From Candidatus Methanomethylophilaceae archaeon (GTDB lineage: Archaea > Thermoplasmatota > Thermoplasmata > Methanomassiliicoccales > Methanomethylophilaceae), in the NCBI GenBank assembly GCA_017475875.1, contig JAFVET010000274.1, positions 1 to 5,581 of the forward strand: a stretch of DNA of 5,581 nt, in the 5' to 3' direction. Below are positions 5,154-5,581 of the stretch, in pieces. A program made the position numbers and the translations under genes. How positions within the stretch are numbered: position 1 is the stretch's first letter; the number at the start of each line of letters is the position of its first letter. Below the pieces are notes generated by a model. It ran no database searches and was not told where the DNA came from. It worked only from the letters and a program-made list of their open reading frames with translations.

Positions 5154-5581
5154 ATGGCAGGAAAAGACAAGCTGTTCATGGAAGCATGCAAGAAGAAATT
5201 CAAGGAAGAGCCCACCGACATGGGCACCAAGTACTACTGCTACGGCGGATGGAAGCAGTCCAAATCCAAGGTCGAGTTCCAGAAGTCCGCCATGGAGATC
5301 GCCAAGAAGCGTGGATTCCCCATGATGAACGAGGACATCGGTGTCCCGCTCGGACAGAGGAGCTGGATGCCCTACCAGCTGTCCCACACCGACATCTACG
5401 CCGAGGCAGATGACCTCCACTGCGTCAACAACACCGCCATCCAGCAGGCTTGGGACGACATCAGGAGGACCATCCTCGTCGGTCTCGACTCCCCTCACCA
5501 GACCATCGAGAGAAGGCTCGGAAAGGAGGTCACCCCCGAGACCATCAACGCGTACCTCGAGACCGTCAACCACACCATGCC
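5154..5581 (+). CDS. mcrA: Methyl-coenzyme M reductase subunit alpha (5' part)
   Basis: The first 142 codons of the catalytic alpha subunit run off the right edge; full McrA is usually about 550 residues. The start [16 protein letters not shown] and the blocks [15 protein letters not shown] (63-77), [21 protein letters not shown] (86-106) and [20 protein letters not shown] (121-140) are clearly McrA. The F430 nickel ligand (alpha Gln147 in Methanothermobacter, motif VVQEHMVE) and the thioglycine site targeted by YcaO both lie beyond the window. The ATG at 5154 follows mcrG by five bases. AGGGAG (5138-5143), within the mcrG end, is a plausible Shine-Dalgarno. Compared with the family as I recall it, SHTD (77-80, usually SGTD) and C90 (usually Phe in DDLHFVNN) look like local substitutions. 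It is the last gene of the operon in most methanogens. Confidence 0.98.
   Translation, partial: MAGKDKLFMEACKKKFKEEPTDMGTKYYCYGGWKQSKSKVEFQKSAMEIAKKRGFPMMNEDIGVPLGQRSWMPYQLSHTDIYAEADDLHCVNNTAIQQAWDDIRRTILVGLDSPHQTIERRLGKEVTPETINAYLETVNHTM

Overview
The window comes from a methanogenic archaeon. It holds the start of a methyl-coenzyme M reductase (MCR) operon in the order mcrB-mcrD-mcrG-mcrA, with mcrA cut off by the window end. Upstream, on the same strand, is a YcaO-family gene of the type that thioamidates a glycine of McrA. The absence of mcrC between mcrD and mcrG, the GC-rich codon use and the McrB/McrG sequences fit the Methanomassiliicoccales (Methanomethylophilaceae-like gut or rumen lineages). 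That placement is inferred from recalled family knowledge, not from a search.

Layout, all on the + strand. Positions 1-96 are the 3' end of an AT-rich gene I do not recognise. Positions 97-237 are non-coding and hold a TATA-like promoter placed for a leaderless ycaO transcript. Positions 238-1458 are ycaO. It is followed by a clear stem-loop plus T-run terminator (1525-1560) and a new promoter for a 236-residue, cysteine-rich DUF169 (COG2043) protein (1608-2318). Positions 2319-2599 are a 281-base control region in front of mcrB. It holds a strong near-perfect hairpin, two TATA-like elements, repeated CCGACTTTTT boxes and a strong Shine-Dalgarno. The mcr genes then follow with gaps of 9, 2 and 5 bases.

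How the genes work together: McrA, McrB and McrG form the alpha2beta2gamma2 F430-nickel enzyme that releases methane from methyl-CoM and CoB. McrD is an accessory protein of MCR assembly or activation. YcaO makes the active-site thioglycine of McrA. The DUF169 protein has no known function, but it lies between an MCR-modifying enzyme and the MCR operon and carries eight cysteines, including CxC and CxxC pairs. It is therefore the best candidate here for an undescribed MCR-linked factor. No mobile element, CRISPR array, tRNA or rRNA was seen.
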